Positions 25,501-37,440 of a stretch of 64,000 bases of DNA are shown in pieces. The notes under the pieces were generated by a model, which was not told where the DNA came from, made no database searches, and saw only the letters and a list, made by a program, of their open reading frames with translations. Where the stretch lies: the NCBI GenBank assembly GCA_021904315.1, contig CM038912.1, positions 19,789,501-19,853,500 of the forward strand, read 5' to 3'. The DNA comes from Sphagnum magellanicum (Eukaryota > Streptophyta > Sphagnopsida > Sphagnales > Sphagnaceae). The translations under genes and the position numbers were made by a program. Position 1 is the stretch's first letter, and each line of letters starts with the position of its first letter.

Positions 25501-27330
25501 TTAACCTTTATGTTATAACAACCCATATTAGGATGATTGTTCTAATTACATATTGATTAAAATACTTTAGGGTTGGGAGTTATGCTTATCCAATTTGATA
25601 ATGGTGGTTAAAAGTTTGTCTTGGCATATGTTAATCGATCCAACAATAAAACAAAGGCCAAATACAATTCATATGAGGAGTGCTTGTAATTATTTGAATG
25701 ATTTCATCATTTTGATGTTATTTTGATGGTAGTCCACTCACCTTGGTTATTGATTGCTAACCCTTCAAAAAATTTATGGAATTAAATTAACTCATAAAGA
25801 AAGTTGGCTAGATGGGCATTTATACTACAAAAATATGATTTTGATATAATTAATAGGGTTGGTAAGGTTAATCAAGATGTTGATGGGTGGAGTTGAAATT
25901 TGAGTTCTAACAAGGAGGATACCATTGGGGTTTGGTGGCATGGTGATGTGGATTTGGAAGGAGTACTAAGATGGCATGTTTATGCATACATGTGTACCAT
26001 GTTGGGATGTTCTAGGGAAGTACTTCATGCAATAATGAATAATAGGGATTCACAAGAGGGGGAGATAGAACTAGAAAGTAATGGTATTCAATATATGCAT
26101 GATGATTCATAAATTATTGCATATTTGCAAGTAGGTGAAGTTTGAATTTGATTAACACTCAAGGAATGAGATCGTGTTGTGCATAGAACGAGACAATTCA
26201 AATGGGAAGGTAATTCCCTACTATGGGTGTGGATAGATATATGAGTACAATTAATGCCCAAAACAACATGAAGGCCTTGTATGACATTTTCATGAAGAGT
26301 TGAGTCATATTAAGATTTGACAGACATAATTTGCTCCAAATACATTATTAGTGGTGAGGGATGCAACTACATGTTCCATATTTTATTTCATATAGTGTGT
26401 GATTAAGTTCAAGCATCATTTAATGCACATACATTTCATGTACATCCCTTATCAATTATGGGGCTAAATTATTGATGGAATATGTTTTTTGCAAGCCCAT
26501 TAAGTTCGACACTTCAACATGATCAATATGTTTTGGTCATGATTGAATGTTTTTTCAAGTGGTTACAGTTCATGTCATTGCCAAATTATAGTAATGAAGG
26601 AACTACATATGCATTTTTGGTTAAATGCTTAGAAAGTTTGGTGTTTTAATTGAACTTTTCATTCAACAAGATAAGAAATTTCATGGGAAATATGAAAAGT
26701 TGTGCGTGAAGGCATTGATAAATCATTAGACAACTTCACAAGACCATCCTAAGGTTAACTAAACAAATGGTGAAGACAATGAAGTGAAGACTATGCAAAT
26801 ATAGCCTCCAAAAAGGTCATACTAAAAATTGAAACTTATAATTACCATGGTTGGCCATGGGAAATAAGTTCAATTGACAAGCCCTCATCATTTTCATCAT
26901 ATTTTTTATTGTTCAAGCATGATTACAAACTACCAACCTCCATTTGACATGATGTTATGGCAGTAATGAGTTCGGATGATCTTATAATGTGGTTTTAGGC
27001 ATGTGAACAAAGAACAATTTTATTCATAGATGTGATGCCAATGATTATGGAAATTTTAACAATTGTTCAACACCAAAATATTTTTCAATATGCCACAATT
27101 TGTGGTGGTGGTTATTAGGTTTGAATTTGTAGGTTCAAATTTGGAGATTTTGTGTACCTATATAATAAACAATATCAACTATTTTGGATGTGATTGCAAG
27201 ACATTTTATTCTATGTGTAAAATGTTCTTTTTTTAACAATGTTGTTAAAGGGTTGAAAGGATCATATGGAAAGATCACATGAATAATTGTGCGCCATGTC
27301 ATCTTACACATGTGGATGGTCATATTAACC
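22020..27330 (+). mobile_element. Degenerate Ty3/gypsy retrotransposon carrying a cytosine-5 methyltransferase domain
   Basis: Reading across frames and stops, pol-like domains occur in the order protease, DNA methyltransferase, reverse transcriptase, RNase H, integrase. Protease: LLDS at about 22520 (the active-site glycine is replaced by valine) and SYDVLVGRAILYPLGVTLDF at about 22745-22805. Methyltransferase: about 23220-24110 (separate entry). Reverse transcriptase: DKYAMPL-like start at about 24845, NYHQSSLKEGDKVKMTFW at about 24930, PFDLKN at about 25030, MDRVLLGFNFAKCHINDIIV at about 25070-25130 with the YIDD box changed to HIND. RNase H and its tail: about 25240-25895, ending LARWAFILQKYDFDII. 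Integrase core: about 26480-26800. Stops lie mostly where CAA, CAG or CGA are expected, consistent with CpG/CHG methylation decay. The element is dead; LTR ends are not identified with certainty. Confidence 0.85.
23220..24110 (+). pseudogene. DNA cytosine-5 methyltransferase domain inside the retrotransposon
   Basis: Three frames together show the ordered motifs of a C5 cytosine methyltransferase. HDLDKIGLVYLIISTWSCQE at about 23471-23530 matches motif IV: the catalytic Cys of the Pro-Cys pair is kept, while Pro reads as Ser through one C-to-T change. The following 'LSQANIGHGL' fits the S-x-A-x-x-G-x-G-L stretch after the catalytic loop. MLENVPPLGD at 23644-23673 matches motif VI (Glu-Asn-Val). 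EEPNVDERICSHGF near 24049-24090 matches the conserved late Glu-x-x-Arg-x-x-G-F segment. A glycine-poor remnant of motif I is seen near 23240-23290. The domain lies between retroviral-type protease and reverse transcriptase on the same strand, so it was part of the element's polyprotein, not a host gene. Several frame breaks and stops make it non-functional. Confidence 0.75.
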
Positions 27331-29220
27331 TTTTTTGGTTGTTGTTCTTGCTAAATTTTGTTGTATGTTGTGTGAACAAGCCATAAGGGCTACCATCATG
27401 TTGATTTGTGATTAGTGTTCATGAGGTTGGCATATGGGATGTTTAACACCATCATTGTACAAGATATTAGTCAGCAAATGGTTTTGTCTTCAATATACCA
27501 AACAAACTTAAGATTTTATTCTTGTAATTAGATGATAAGAAATGCCCTAAGTTTTTCTCCAATAGGACACCCATTTGGTTAAGGATTTTGGGGATTATAG
27601 TTAGATGACTAGCAATGGGGCTTTGATTTGCACAAAGCCTATTGATCTTCTCACCTTAAAATTGATGTATTTATTTTTAAAAAACGTTCTACTAAGTTTT
27701 TCATGCAACTATTGAACTTTGAAGGACCTTAGCCCCAAATAAGGGGACAATTTGGATAAGATACATCAGATTGTTGAAGCTACCATCACATTATGCATTT
27801 GAAAACCCTTCATTTAAGGGTCAGATTTAATTTAAAGAATTAAAAGAAAGTTAGATAAATGATAACCATTTTTCCATATTTTAACAATGGAAAAACCATT
27901 CAACAACATTTGATGGTGCTTAAGATAAGCCTCTACCAACGTTGAAAAGAAACAAACAACTAGATCCAACAAGGTGCAATTATCTTCGTTTCGCATGAGG
28001 AAATGCTAAGTCTAATTAAATACAAAGTTGAAGGCTTGACTTCAACTAAGAGGAGTAACATGGGGGCTTCAATCAAAATCCCATAATGTTAATGAATATG
28101 TCAATGATGTCATTGGCATTTTTTTAAACTTGAAAAGCCTGTCATGACCTTGACTTTGGACTTGTGACTAAAGCTAGAGCAAGACAAACAATTAGAGTCA
28201 AAAACAATGCCAAAACATGACATGTTCAAACACACTTCCAAGATGAGGTGAGTTGGAAATGTGTGAAAGTCCAAAGGAGGATTCCAACACTTGCAAATGC
28301 ATTCCCACTTTGAAAGTTTGGAATCCCATTCCCTCCACTACTACATCGTTGAGCAATGGCATGTTATGACTTTCCATTGTGTACAAAGTACATGTCAAGT
28401 TTGCAGAACAACTTGAATCATGAATGCTAAAAACCCCTTGAGGTTTGTCGAAAGACACTTTTCTATTTTCTCTCTCATTCTTTGAAGTTTTTGTGAATGA
28501 TGAAGATAAGAGTTCCCGAGCACTTGGAGATGAAATAAAAGAAGCAAGATGGAAATATGGATATGCATCAAAACCCTTTTACATTGGTACAAATGTGTAG
28601 CAACTTGGAATGCCACCACATGGGGCTAACAACCACCAAGAGCTCTCACCCCATTGTCATGTTCACTACTTCTTCGTCAACGTCAATACAGTTTCCATGA
28701 TTCTTGAAGCAGTTTCTCACCTTAAGAGCTAGAAAAAACTACCCAAATGCAAAACTGAAAATGAGAACACAAAAGCTTCTTTTTGAAACTAGGGAAAGAG
28801 GTGTCACCTAGTCCCAAAAATGGTAGGGTGCCATCAGTAACTAGAAGTTGTCTATGTTTTGTTGCAGGCTGTCACCACCACAATCACAATTGCCGCATTC
28901 TGTGACCCCAATAGCCATACCATGAAATCAAGTTCAAAACACAAAGAGATCGTGGATGTATCAAAAAGCCAGATTCCAAGGTCGCCACAAGGACCACCAA
29001 GAATCCAATTGTGCCTCTAACGTCATGTGATCCATAAAATTCCTTAACATCCCAACCTTCCATGACCCAAATGCAACAACCCCCTACTCTCAATCGCTCA
29101 GCAAGCAACTCTCAAGTTTGGATTGAAATTATTGCATTTTGGGATGATAAAAGATTTCATCAAAAATGGTGGTGTTGAAAAACACCATTTGCATAATTCA
29201 AACAAGAAGCTTTGTTTCGG
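27330..29220. other. Element remnants and 3' flank of histone H1 copy A
   Basis: 27.33-28.1 kb continues the CpG-poor repeat DNA, including a GGGGACAATTTGG phrase near 27745 that could be a polypurine tract. From about 28.2 kb the composition is more balanced, and 29.1-29.22 kb should include the 3' untranslated region of H1 copy A. Minus-strand frames at 28198-28620 have no recognisable domain and no supporting context, so no gene is called. Confidence 0.4.
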
Positions 29221-29224
29221 TACC

Positions 29225-30304
29225 TCACTTCTTTGCTTTCTTTGCTGGAGATGGGCCCCCTGTCTTGCTTCTTTTACCAGGCTTTCCAACTTTTGCTGGC
29301 TTGGACTTTGCTGCTTTCACTGATTTTGTCAACTTCTTTGGGGTTACAACTTTCTTTGAAGGAGTCTTTCTCACAGCAGCAGGTTTCCTTGCTGAAGATG
29401 AGGCAGCCTTTCTTGCAGGAGCAACCTTCTCTTCAGTTTTCTTGGTTGCTGGAGCAGGCGCCTTGCGTACCTTCACAGCAGCTTTCGGAGACTTGGGTGA
29501 CTTTGTGTCTGGTTTTGAGGATACCTTTGATACTTTTGTGGTCTTCACTGGCTTAGCAGCTGTGACTGTCTTGGGAGATTTTGTTGAAGCAGCTCCATTT
29601 GCCAGCTTGGACTTTGCAGGTTTCTTTGCTGTTTTGGTAGTTGTAGTAGTAGTAGCCTTGGGAGCTTTGGTCGCCTCCTTTGTCACCTCCTTCGTCCCAG
29701 CAGCAGCTGGTGTGGGCAGCTTGGGAGCTTTTGTTGGCTTCTTGAGTTCATCTGAAAGCTTAAAAGAGTTCTTAACCTTGTACACCTTGCCCTGCTTTGT
29801 CAAGTTCCGAAGCTGGACCGACAAAATCTTCTTGAAATTTGGAGGCAACCCTGTCTTGTAAATGTCCTCAAGATACTTGGCAATCGCATACTGGCTCGAT
29901 CCTGTTCGCTCCTTCAAAGTCCCAATCGCATCCTTCACCATCTAGAGAAAGAAGAAAGAAACCCCCCACCAAAAAAAAAAAAAAACAGCACCCAACACAG
30001 CATGCATGTTAGATACCAACCAATCCCACCATTGCATGTCTGTTCTGCTGCGTAAATCTAAAGCCAATTTCAAAGGTTGTGTTGCATCAATCAATGTTGA
30101 AGAGGAGAAGGAAGATGCATAAGCTGAGAGAACCCATGGTTTCAAAAAGCAGAAAGATGGAAGGGAGAAGTTGGTGCATACCAACAGGTAAGAGGGATGA
30201 GCCAGGGGCACACTGGCAGACTTGGTAGTCTTGGGTTTCTTCTTCTCCTTGGTAAGTTTCGCCTTCTTTTCTTTGGAGGATTTCTCGGGCTTGTCAGCAG
30301 CCAT
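29225..30304 (-). CDS. H1: Linker histone H1, copy A
   Basis: Two exons, 30304-30182 (41 codons) and 29941-29225 (238 codons plus TGA), with a 240-nt intron (TTG|GTATGC donor, TTCTCTAG|ATG acceptor); 279 residues in all. Linker histones bind the nucleosome dyad and linker DNA and compact chromatin in the nucleus. The order is a short Lys/Glu-rich N-tail, the H15 globular domain starting at HPSYLL (residues 36-41) and running over the junction through MVKDAIGTLKERTGSSQYAI to YKVKNSFKLSDE (about residue 110), then a long Lys/Ala/Pro-rich tail. The tail has several S/TPxK-type CDK sites (KSPK, TPKK, SPAKK) and ends GPSPAKKAKK. The intron interrupts the globular domain just after HPSYLL, as in plant H1 genes. 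The ATG at 30304 is the only one giving the tail plus globular domain. The paralogue at 55.8-58.1 kb differs at 8 of about 74 residues in the exon 2 part of the globular domain. The gene appears intact. Confidence 0.96.
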
Positions 30305-31130
30305 CGCAACAGATTTCCAATACCACCCACCGCCCTCTCAACTGCTGATAGATACGGCATGAGAATCATCAGTTGTAGTAGCCATGGTGAGCAACACAAA
30401 AATAAAACAAAAAAAACCTCCAATACACAACCTCCTTTACAAATACAAAAACCTCTCACGTACCGAAAAGAATAACAACACACCATAGACCAGAGAAAAA
30501 GCCACAGAAACGAGAACAAGAAGAGCGTGAAGGAGAAAGGGGAAGAAAAAACAAGGACTACATACATACCCAGGAGAAGGAAAAAACAAAAAACTCGGCG
30601 CCTCTTCTCTCTCTCTTCTTCGCAATGCAGAAACGGATCTCCCAGTTGACACACCGCCACAGCCGTCACAGACGCCGGAGGCACTGCAGATACAAGAAAC
30701 CCCAAGAGCTGAAAATGCGGACTCCAAGCACCTAGGGTCCGAAGGGAAGGGGGGACAGGGGTGCGGGGAAAAGAAAGGAGCAAAACACACCACCGAGAGT
30801 GCAAGAGCCACACACAAGCGTTTGCAACAGTGTAAAGCGCAAATTCAAGAGTTAGAGCAAGACCCAAGCGAGGCAAAGCGTAGAGCAAGAGGCCAAGAGA
30901 CTCAAGACAAGCAACAAAAGGATCCAGAGAGCGCGAAAAGAGCAAGAAAGAAGAAAAGGAACCAAGCGGAGATACGCAACAAACAACAGCGGACTTCGCG
31001 TCTCTCCTTCTCTCTTCCTCTGCTCTCTCGTCTGCTCTCCTGCTGCACTGCCGTTCCCTTCCCGTTCTGTCCCTCGTTCTCATGTTCTCTCTTTCTCGTT
31101 CCCTTATTCTCCGTTCCCTCAACCGAGTTC
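30305..31130 (-). promoter_or_regulatory. 5' leader and promoter region of H1 copy A
   Basis: CpG-retaining, on the coding strand pyrimidine-rich (CTCTCTTC runs around 30600 and 31000-31130 read as GAGAA on the plus strand in part). A G-run cluster on the plus strand at about 30741-30772 could fold as a G-quadruplex on the template strand. No TATA box is placed with confidence. Overlapping long frames here are low-complexity Arg/Ser or Leu/Phe artefacts. Confidence 0.4.
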
Positions 31131-32385
31131 CCTTGTTCCCAGTTCCCCTGATCAGGTTCCCTTTGTTCTCCGTTTTCTGTTTCTTTTTTGTAATTTATCT
31201 TTTTATTCACGCACGTGGTTCGGTTAAGAGTCTAGGTTTTTCCTTTTCTTTTTCCTCTCCATTTCTTTTACCTTTTGTGGTTGGGGCACCCTTTTTTTAA
31301 ATTTTGGTGGCGATATATAGCCAAAAAGCTATATTAAAAATTTGAAGTTCTAAAAATCAACTGCTTTTTTAGATTTTCGATAACAGAATTCGACCTAAAT
31401 TTTTTTTTAAAAAATCACCAGATTTTTATACATTGTTCAAGTATGTAGCCAGAAATAAAGAAAGATGTTTTAAAAAGTCTGACTTCATATTTAGCTTATA
31501 GTAGCCAAATCTGGCTAAATCTTCATGTGGATCATCGCCGTTTTGGCTACATCACAAAATTGACCTCAAAAAAAAAAAAAAAACACTGGGTTCGGGTTCC
31601 CTCTGGGCTTTAGCTTCTGAGGTTGGTTTTTAAATAGGATTTTTGGATGAAATTTGAATGTATGTGGATTATTTTGAATGGAAATTTTGGTATGGATGAG
31701 GTAGTTTTTGGTCCCATTGTATCTTCTTTGTAAAAATCTTGGGCCTTTAATTCCATTCCCATTCCCTTCTCATTCTCTCCCAAGTTCCCATGTTCACTTA
31801 GTTCCCCAATTCATGTTCCCTTGTTTCATTCTTTTTACTTATCTTTTATCCAAGCAAATAATTTGGCAAGAGTCTAGATTTTCTCTTTTCTTTTTCCTCT
31901 CCATTTCTTTCCCCTTTATGGTTGGGGTTGTTTTGGGCTTTAGCTTCCTAGGTTGTTTTCATAGGGGATTTCGGATGAAATTTTTAGGTTCTTTTGATCA
32001 TTTTGGATGAAAACTTTGGTACGAATGTGTTCTTTTGTCTCATTGTATCTTCCTTTCGAAATCTTTGGCGTTTTTTTTTCCCCATTACTGTTCACTTCTC
32101 GTTCTTTCCCATGTTCCCCAATTCATGTTCCCATGTTCCCCATTCCTTGTTTCATTATTTTCTTCGTCTTTTATTCAAGCACATGGTTTTGGTAAGAGTC
32201 CAGGTTTTTCTTTTTCTTTTTCCTCTCCATTTCTTTCACCTTTATAGTTGCAAGTGAGGTTTCTTTGGGCTTAGCTTCCAATTGATTTTGTTTTTATGGA
32301 AGTTTTGGGTATAGCTACAATATTTTTGTCTCATTGTATCTACTTGCAAAAATCTTGGGCCTTTATTTTCATATGTAAAATTGAT
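31060..32385. repeat. Diverged tandem segments upstream of H1 copy A
   Basis: A block of about 330 bp recurs. Its order is GGGCTTTAGCTTCC, TCATTGTATCTTC, AAATCTTGGGCC, runs of CATGTTCCC, TTTTATTCAAGCA, AGAGTCTAGGTTTT, CCTCTCCATTTCTTT and ATGGTTGGGG. Copies run at about 31590-31925 and 31925-32255; a partial copy of the second half is at 31060-31290 and a partial copy of the first half at 32255-32365. A 300-bp piece at about 31300-31590 with TAGCCAAATCTGGCTA splits the first copy. The array begins in the presumed promoter of H1 copy A. Confidence 0.7.
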
Positions 32386-33556
32386 TTTTAACCCAATGGG
32401 TCACATAACCAACAAAAAAAAATTTCCCTTTTTTCTTTTCTCAATTTGATTTTGATTTTTTTGCATTGAATTCACATTGCATCTTTAAAGGATATCACGC
32501 TCCAAATTTGAGAGTATAAGAGGGAAAATGAGTACAAGTGATTAAATGCAACGAAAAAAAAAAGAGATAATTTGTGAGTTCATTGAAGCATGGACAAATT
32601 CAAGAGCAAAACTAAGAGACATAATACAATTTATGTATTAAAAAAACTAGCAAGGCTAGTAAAGCAATATGAATTTAACTAACAATAAATTGTTAAAAAC
32701 TATTAATAATTTTTCAATTAATTAATAAATACAGTCATGCATGTGAAACCTGAATTTCATGTAATGAATTTAGAAAGTTTTATTCATGCTTCTATACCTA
32801 CATTCATGTGACCAAGTTCTTGATTGATCCATGGAGAACTTTTTAATGATCATAAATGATGGGAAACACCTTTAGAACTTGCAAGGAACATGTGACTTTT
32901 CCATATTATGTGTATATTACATTTGTTGAAAATTACATGGAATAAAATAGGGCACCCACAACTACCTATTCCTTCTAAACAATGTTGTATAAAAGATGAA
33001 TGAAAACTAAAACACAACAAAACATTGATGAATGAATGATCCAAATAACTTATCAATTGTTTCAATATTGTAAGAGAGCATTCCTTCATTAAAATATATG
33101 TTTTGTCATATTTTGTGAAATTTATGTGTTTTGTGATTGCTTTGTAATTTTGATTATGAAGGTTCTAACTAATTAGATTAAATTATGGATTTTTTGGGCA
33201 ATTAAATTGTAGTTTCCACTTCTTTTGTTATTTTACTAGTTGATCAAAGATAGGTGTCAATTATTACTTAAATTAGGTAGGTAGCTTTGGCCCATTTATT
33301 TATTTAGCCTTACATCTCCACCTAACTATTACCTAGGCTAAGTAGGTAGCCTAGGGTTACCTAGGTCTACATATTTTATATGTAGGTTCACTTACTTATC
33401 TAGGTCTAAATCTACCTAGGTTTGTACCTTATACCTATGTCTATCTATTTAATTATAGACCTATATTTACCTATTAACCTATTTTCAACCTGATTACTTA
33501 CATATGTAAATAAACATGTGAAATCAAAAATTTAACAAGATTCAAATCATTTTTTT

Positions 33557-33650
33557 GTGATGTAGTTCATTGGTAAGGATTTGGTTTATCATTATTGAAG
33601 TGATAAATTTGCTTCTTTATATTTGTAACCTATGTGCATGCCTAAAGGAT
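33557..33650 (+). repeat. tRNA-like (SINE-type) repeat, copy B
   Basis: Reads TGATGTAGTTCATTGGTAAGG, a spacer, then a decayed box B region and ATTTGTAACCTATGTGCATG, parallel to copy A and to the reverse complements of copies E and F. Box B is badly mutated here. Confidence 0.45.
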
Positions 33651-34940
33651 TAAAATAATTAAGTAGGTTAGACTAAGTTACCACCTACTTACTTACTTGC
33701 CTTTTTACAAACTATTTAGACCTATTTATTATCTACTTACCTAAATGAATTTATAATAAAAAATGATTCAGATTTAAGTAAAAATTCAACTAATCAAATA
33801 GTTCACAATTTGCCAATAAAAATGATCGGTCAAATAAGCTCCTATTTTTCCAATTAAAAAAACCATCCTAATAACAATGGTAGTTCAAATTGATTTGTCC
33901 AAATTGACAAGGTGGTTATTTTTTTTAATGAATGTTGTTTTGGGTATTTTAATATTGATTTTATTAGCTTAAAAAATCTATTTTTATAATAGTGCATTGA
34001 GATCTCCCAAACCATGGTGCTTCTTGTCGCACTCTTGGTATTGTTGGAAGGTCCTCAATGAGTAGGGGTGCACCAAATTGGTTTTAAAATGTTTCAACCT
34101 ACTATGGAGAAGTTATTGAATATTGAACAAAAAATTCATTGAATTCATTTAAATCAAAACAAAAAAGTATAAGGGAATTTGGGCCCAATTTTGGTGTTAT
34201 TAGAAAGCCCTTGGTGAATAAGATTTATTGAAGGTGATTTTGGAAAAGTTTAGACATGAAATGCAAGAAATATTGAATTTTGAATAGTTTTTGTCATTGG
34301 AAATTTAATTAAGTTACAAAAGATGGTTTTGAAACGAAAGAATAATTGGGTAATTAGTTCACACTTGGGCTAATGGCACAAGCTACATTAGGGAGTAATG
34401 ATATTAAAGACCCACATGAGTTCACTACTTGATTACAAAGGTCAAGGGGTGAACATTTGAACTAAATGTCTATGAAGGTTTGACAAATAATATTACATAT
34501 CAAACTTGGTGATAATGGGATGTGAAAAAAGGTTATCAAAATAAAACCAAGTTGAATTCATGAACACATCAAAATGCACAAAACAAGCAAAGAGAACAAT
34601 GAATGCATTTTGAATCAAATTAATGCATAGACAAGCCACAAACCCAAAAGGTTCACAATGGTCTAGGCTTGGGACAAGTTACTGCTCTTCTCTTTATAAT
34701 ATATTTTATAGTTTTTTGTATAAGCTACATTGAATGAACCAATTTTGGGAATGTGGTGTATTCAATAGTTCAAAATTAGTTCAATCTGGATAGTTTAATC
34801 CAAATTCATGAGTTTAGTCCAAATTCATTTACCTACATAATTGTACTTACATATTTAGTTGTACCTTGCTACCTACCTACCTAGGTTAAATAATAGGCAA
34901 GTAAATAATAGGGACTTTACTTAACCTTTAAACCAACCCC

Positions 34941-35033
34941 TAAGGTGTAAGTGTAAAAAGTTAAACCTTTCACCTTCACAAGGATACATTTAAAAAATTA
35001 TTGACCATTTACGAATTGTTGTGTGGTAGCCTA
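34941..35033 (-). repeat. tRNA-like (SINE-type) repeat, copy C
   Basis: The minus strand reads TACCACACAACAATTCGTAAATGG, then GAAGGTGAAAGGTTTAACTTTTTACACTTACA. The GAAGGTGAAGGGTT core is shared with copies A and D. Box A is poorly kept. Confidence 0.4.
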
Positions 35034-35217
35034 GAGGTAATAAATGAAATTTTGGTCAATTATGTGATGCCATGTGGTAATCAAAACTTAATCAAATAAG
35101 TCTATTCCACTTAACCTAGGCGTTGGAAGCCTAGGCAACCTAGCCTAAATCATTTAGCTACCTAGAATAAATAAAAAATTAGTATTAGTCTAACCACTTA
35201 GGTGATGACCCTAGGTA

Positions 35218-35302
35218 TTATTGTAGGTTACAAATGTGAAGACTTTAACCCCTCACACTTCACATTGGGGGTCCAAAACCCTAACCACTACACCACAACT
35301 TT
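35218..35302 (-). repeat. tRNA-like (SINE-type) repeat, copy D
   Basis: The minus strand reads TGTGGTGTAGTGGTTAGGG, then CCCCCAATGTGAAGTGTGAG and GGGTTAAAGTCTTC, then TTTGTAACCTACAATA. GGTGTAGTGGTTAGGG is a good tRNA box A and D-loop, and GGGTTAAAGTC is close to box B. This is the best preserved copy at the 5' end. Confidence 0.55.
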
Positions 35303-35464
35303 GTATTTGTTAGACATCTTGTATTCACAAAAACTTATAAATATTAACATAATTTAACCTAAATCACCCTAGGTCAACCTCAGTTGATTTACTTTAACTT
35401 ATGTTATTAACCAAGTCCAACCTACATTAAGCTAACTTAAGTTTATTTTTAAAACCCAAGTTAG

Positions 35465-36390
35465 TGACTAAATATGGTTTAGACTAAACCTAATGGCTAT
35501 ACCCAACGGGTTAACTTAATGATTAAACGTAATAACTAAATGTAATGACTACATTTAATGGTTAAATATAATAGCTAAACTTAATTGTTAAATTTAATGG
35601 CTAAACCTAATGGTTAAAGTTAATGGTTAAACTTATAAATGTTTAAATTTAGTGGTTAAACTTAACAACTAAACATAGTTGCTAAATTTAATGGCTAAAT
35701 CCATTAGCCAAACCCAATGCCAAAATTTAACAATGCTTAAACCTAGTGGTTAAACCTAACAACTAAACTTAGTGGTTAAACTTTATGGTTAAATTCATTA
35801 GCTAAACCTAATGTTAAAACATAGGCAAAAATGACTAGCTAAATTTATCGACTACCTAATGGCTAAACCTAACAATTAAACATGGTGGTTAAATTTAATG
35901 GCTAAACCTAATGGTCAAACTTAATGACTGAACTTAAATTAAACCTAATGGTTAAACCTAAATTAAACATAATGGTTAAACTTAAATGTTAAACCTATAG
36001 ATTAAACTTAAAGGCTAAACCTAAATTAAACTTAAAGGTTAAATGTAAAGGCTAAACCCATAAGTTAAATTTAAGCTAAACTAAAAAACTAAGTCTACGT
36101 TCAACCAAGAAGCTAAAATTAAGCTAAATAAGAACGTTGAACATAAAAGCTAAATTCATAAGTCATTTAAGTTAAACTCAAAAATTAAACCTAGATTAAT
36201 CTAGAGGTTAAACCTAAGTTAAATGTAAAAAGCTAAACTTAGGCTAAATTCAAAAACTAAATTTAAAGAAAACCTAAAGGCTTAACTTACAAACTACTTA
36301 GATTAAACTTAGACATCAATTTTAAAGGTTAAACCTAAGTTAAATTTAAAAATCAAACCTATGTTAAATCTAAACTTGTTTCCTATAGGT
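35465..36390. repeat. TAAACCTAATGGTTAAAC-type repeat field
   Basis: About 900 bp made of short, irregular repeats of TAAACCTAATGG/TTAAACTTAATGG words, about 9-18 bp per unit, gradually changing to TAAACTTAAAGG on the right. The period is not fixed, which suggests repeated slippage and not unequal exchange of a single unit. It carries no coding frame. Confidence 0.8.
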
Positions 36391-36399
36391 TAAGCAAAG

Positions 36400-37440
36400 G
36401 ACCTTTGGTAGGAACTTACTCAAGTCAAAATTTGGACAAGTGTGGGAACTAAAATCTAAAATGGTAACATTGTTATCCTAATTATAATTTTTTTTATGAT
36501 GTAGTCATTAGATTTTCGATGGGATCACTAGGGAGTATCTTGAAAGCACATGTTGTTGTAAAAGACATCTTATTATACGTTCTTGTGTGTTTGTTATAAC
36601 GTTAAACTTAGAAGTGTCTATCTTTCATTCATTGTGGAAACTTACATGTTTATGTGAATCCATGTTTTTAATATAACAATGTTGAACATGCAAACTTTAA
36701 GAATTTTCAAGTGTTAAATAGAACCTTCAATTAAGCAAATTCCATTTAATATTTTAATGTCAAAATGGAATTCACCTTTCTTTCATTTGTTTAATGTGAT
36801 TTATTTCCCCTACAACTAAGATAATATGTGGTGCTTGATCTAAGTGCTCTCAACATTCCACCACACATTCATCTAAACATGATCCATTGTAGTATTAGAA
36901 ACCTATTGTTTTGAACATTTTAGTATATTCATGGTGTCACCCAACATGTGTACTTCTAATCTAAATTATATGCCATCTTGACAAGAGTTCTGAAATTGGT
37001 GATTCTTGTGCAAAGAGCTTTGATTATTAACATTACCTTTTTGAGTTGTGTGGCCAAGTTGTCTATATTTTGCTAGGTACAATATTGCTTCCTATGTCAT
37101 GGGTGTGTTATGTTGTTTAATTTCATAATCACTTATCATTCAAAAAACCAAGGGAAACCAAATGCATTATCATGTCATTCATATTTGGCCTAGAAATAAT
37201 GAGACATTACTTTCGACCAACAAAAGTCCATCTTCTTGAACAATTACATCTTATGTTAGGAAAAAGAAAAAGTCTTATGAATAATGTATTTCTTGAATAA
37301 ATACAATACAACCTTCAAGATGATTCTTTTGCAAAGAATTTGAACCAACATTTACTTCAAAATAATGACAATGGTGACATCTATGATTTTGAAAATTTTG
37401 AAGACTTAATTTATTACAAGGGATTTTTTTATGTTATTTC
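36400..37440. other. Retrotransposon-derived spacer
   Basis: CpG-poor AT-rich DNA without a recognisable domain; the right end leads into the integrase region of the chromovirus relic. A TGTTGTTTAATTTCATAATC-type low-complexity phrase recurs. No gene is supported. Confidence 0.35.

Larger units (their letters stand above)
32385..35460. other. AT-rich repeat DNA with CTAGG-type segments
   Basis: No gene is seen. CCTACCTACCTAGG/TAGGTAGG-rich stretches at about 33270-33490, 33655-33750 and 34860-34915 enclose tRNA-like repeat copies listed separately. The remainder is unassigned CpG-poor DNA. Confidence 0.45.

Noticed and set aside
29166..29861. 231-codon plus-strand frame opposite H1 exon 2
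   Set aside because: Antisense shadow of the Lys/Ala/Pro tail, giving Phe/Leu/Gly/Val-rich artefact sequence.
30142..31122. 326-codon minus-strand frame over the H1 copy A upstream region
   Set aside because: It begins in Arg/Glu low-complexity sequence, turns into Leu/Phe/Cys-rich nonsense, and overlaps H1 exon 1 in another frame; it is a by-product of GAGA/CT-rich leader DNA.
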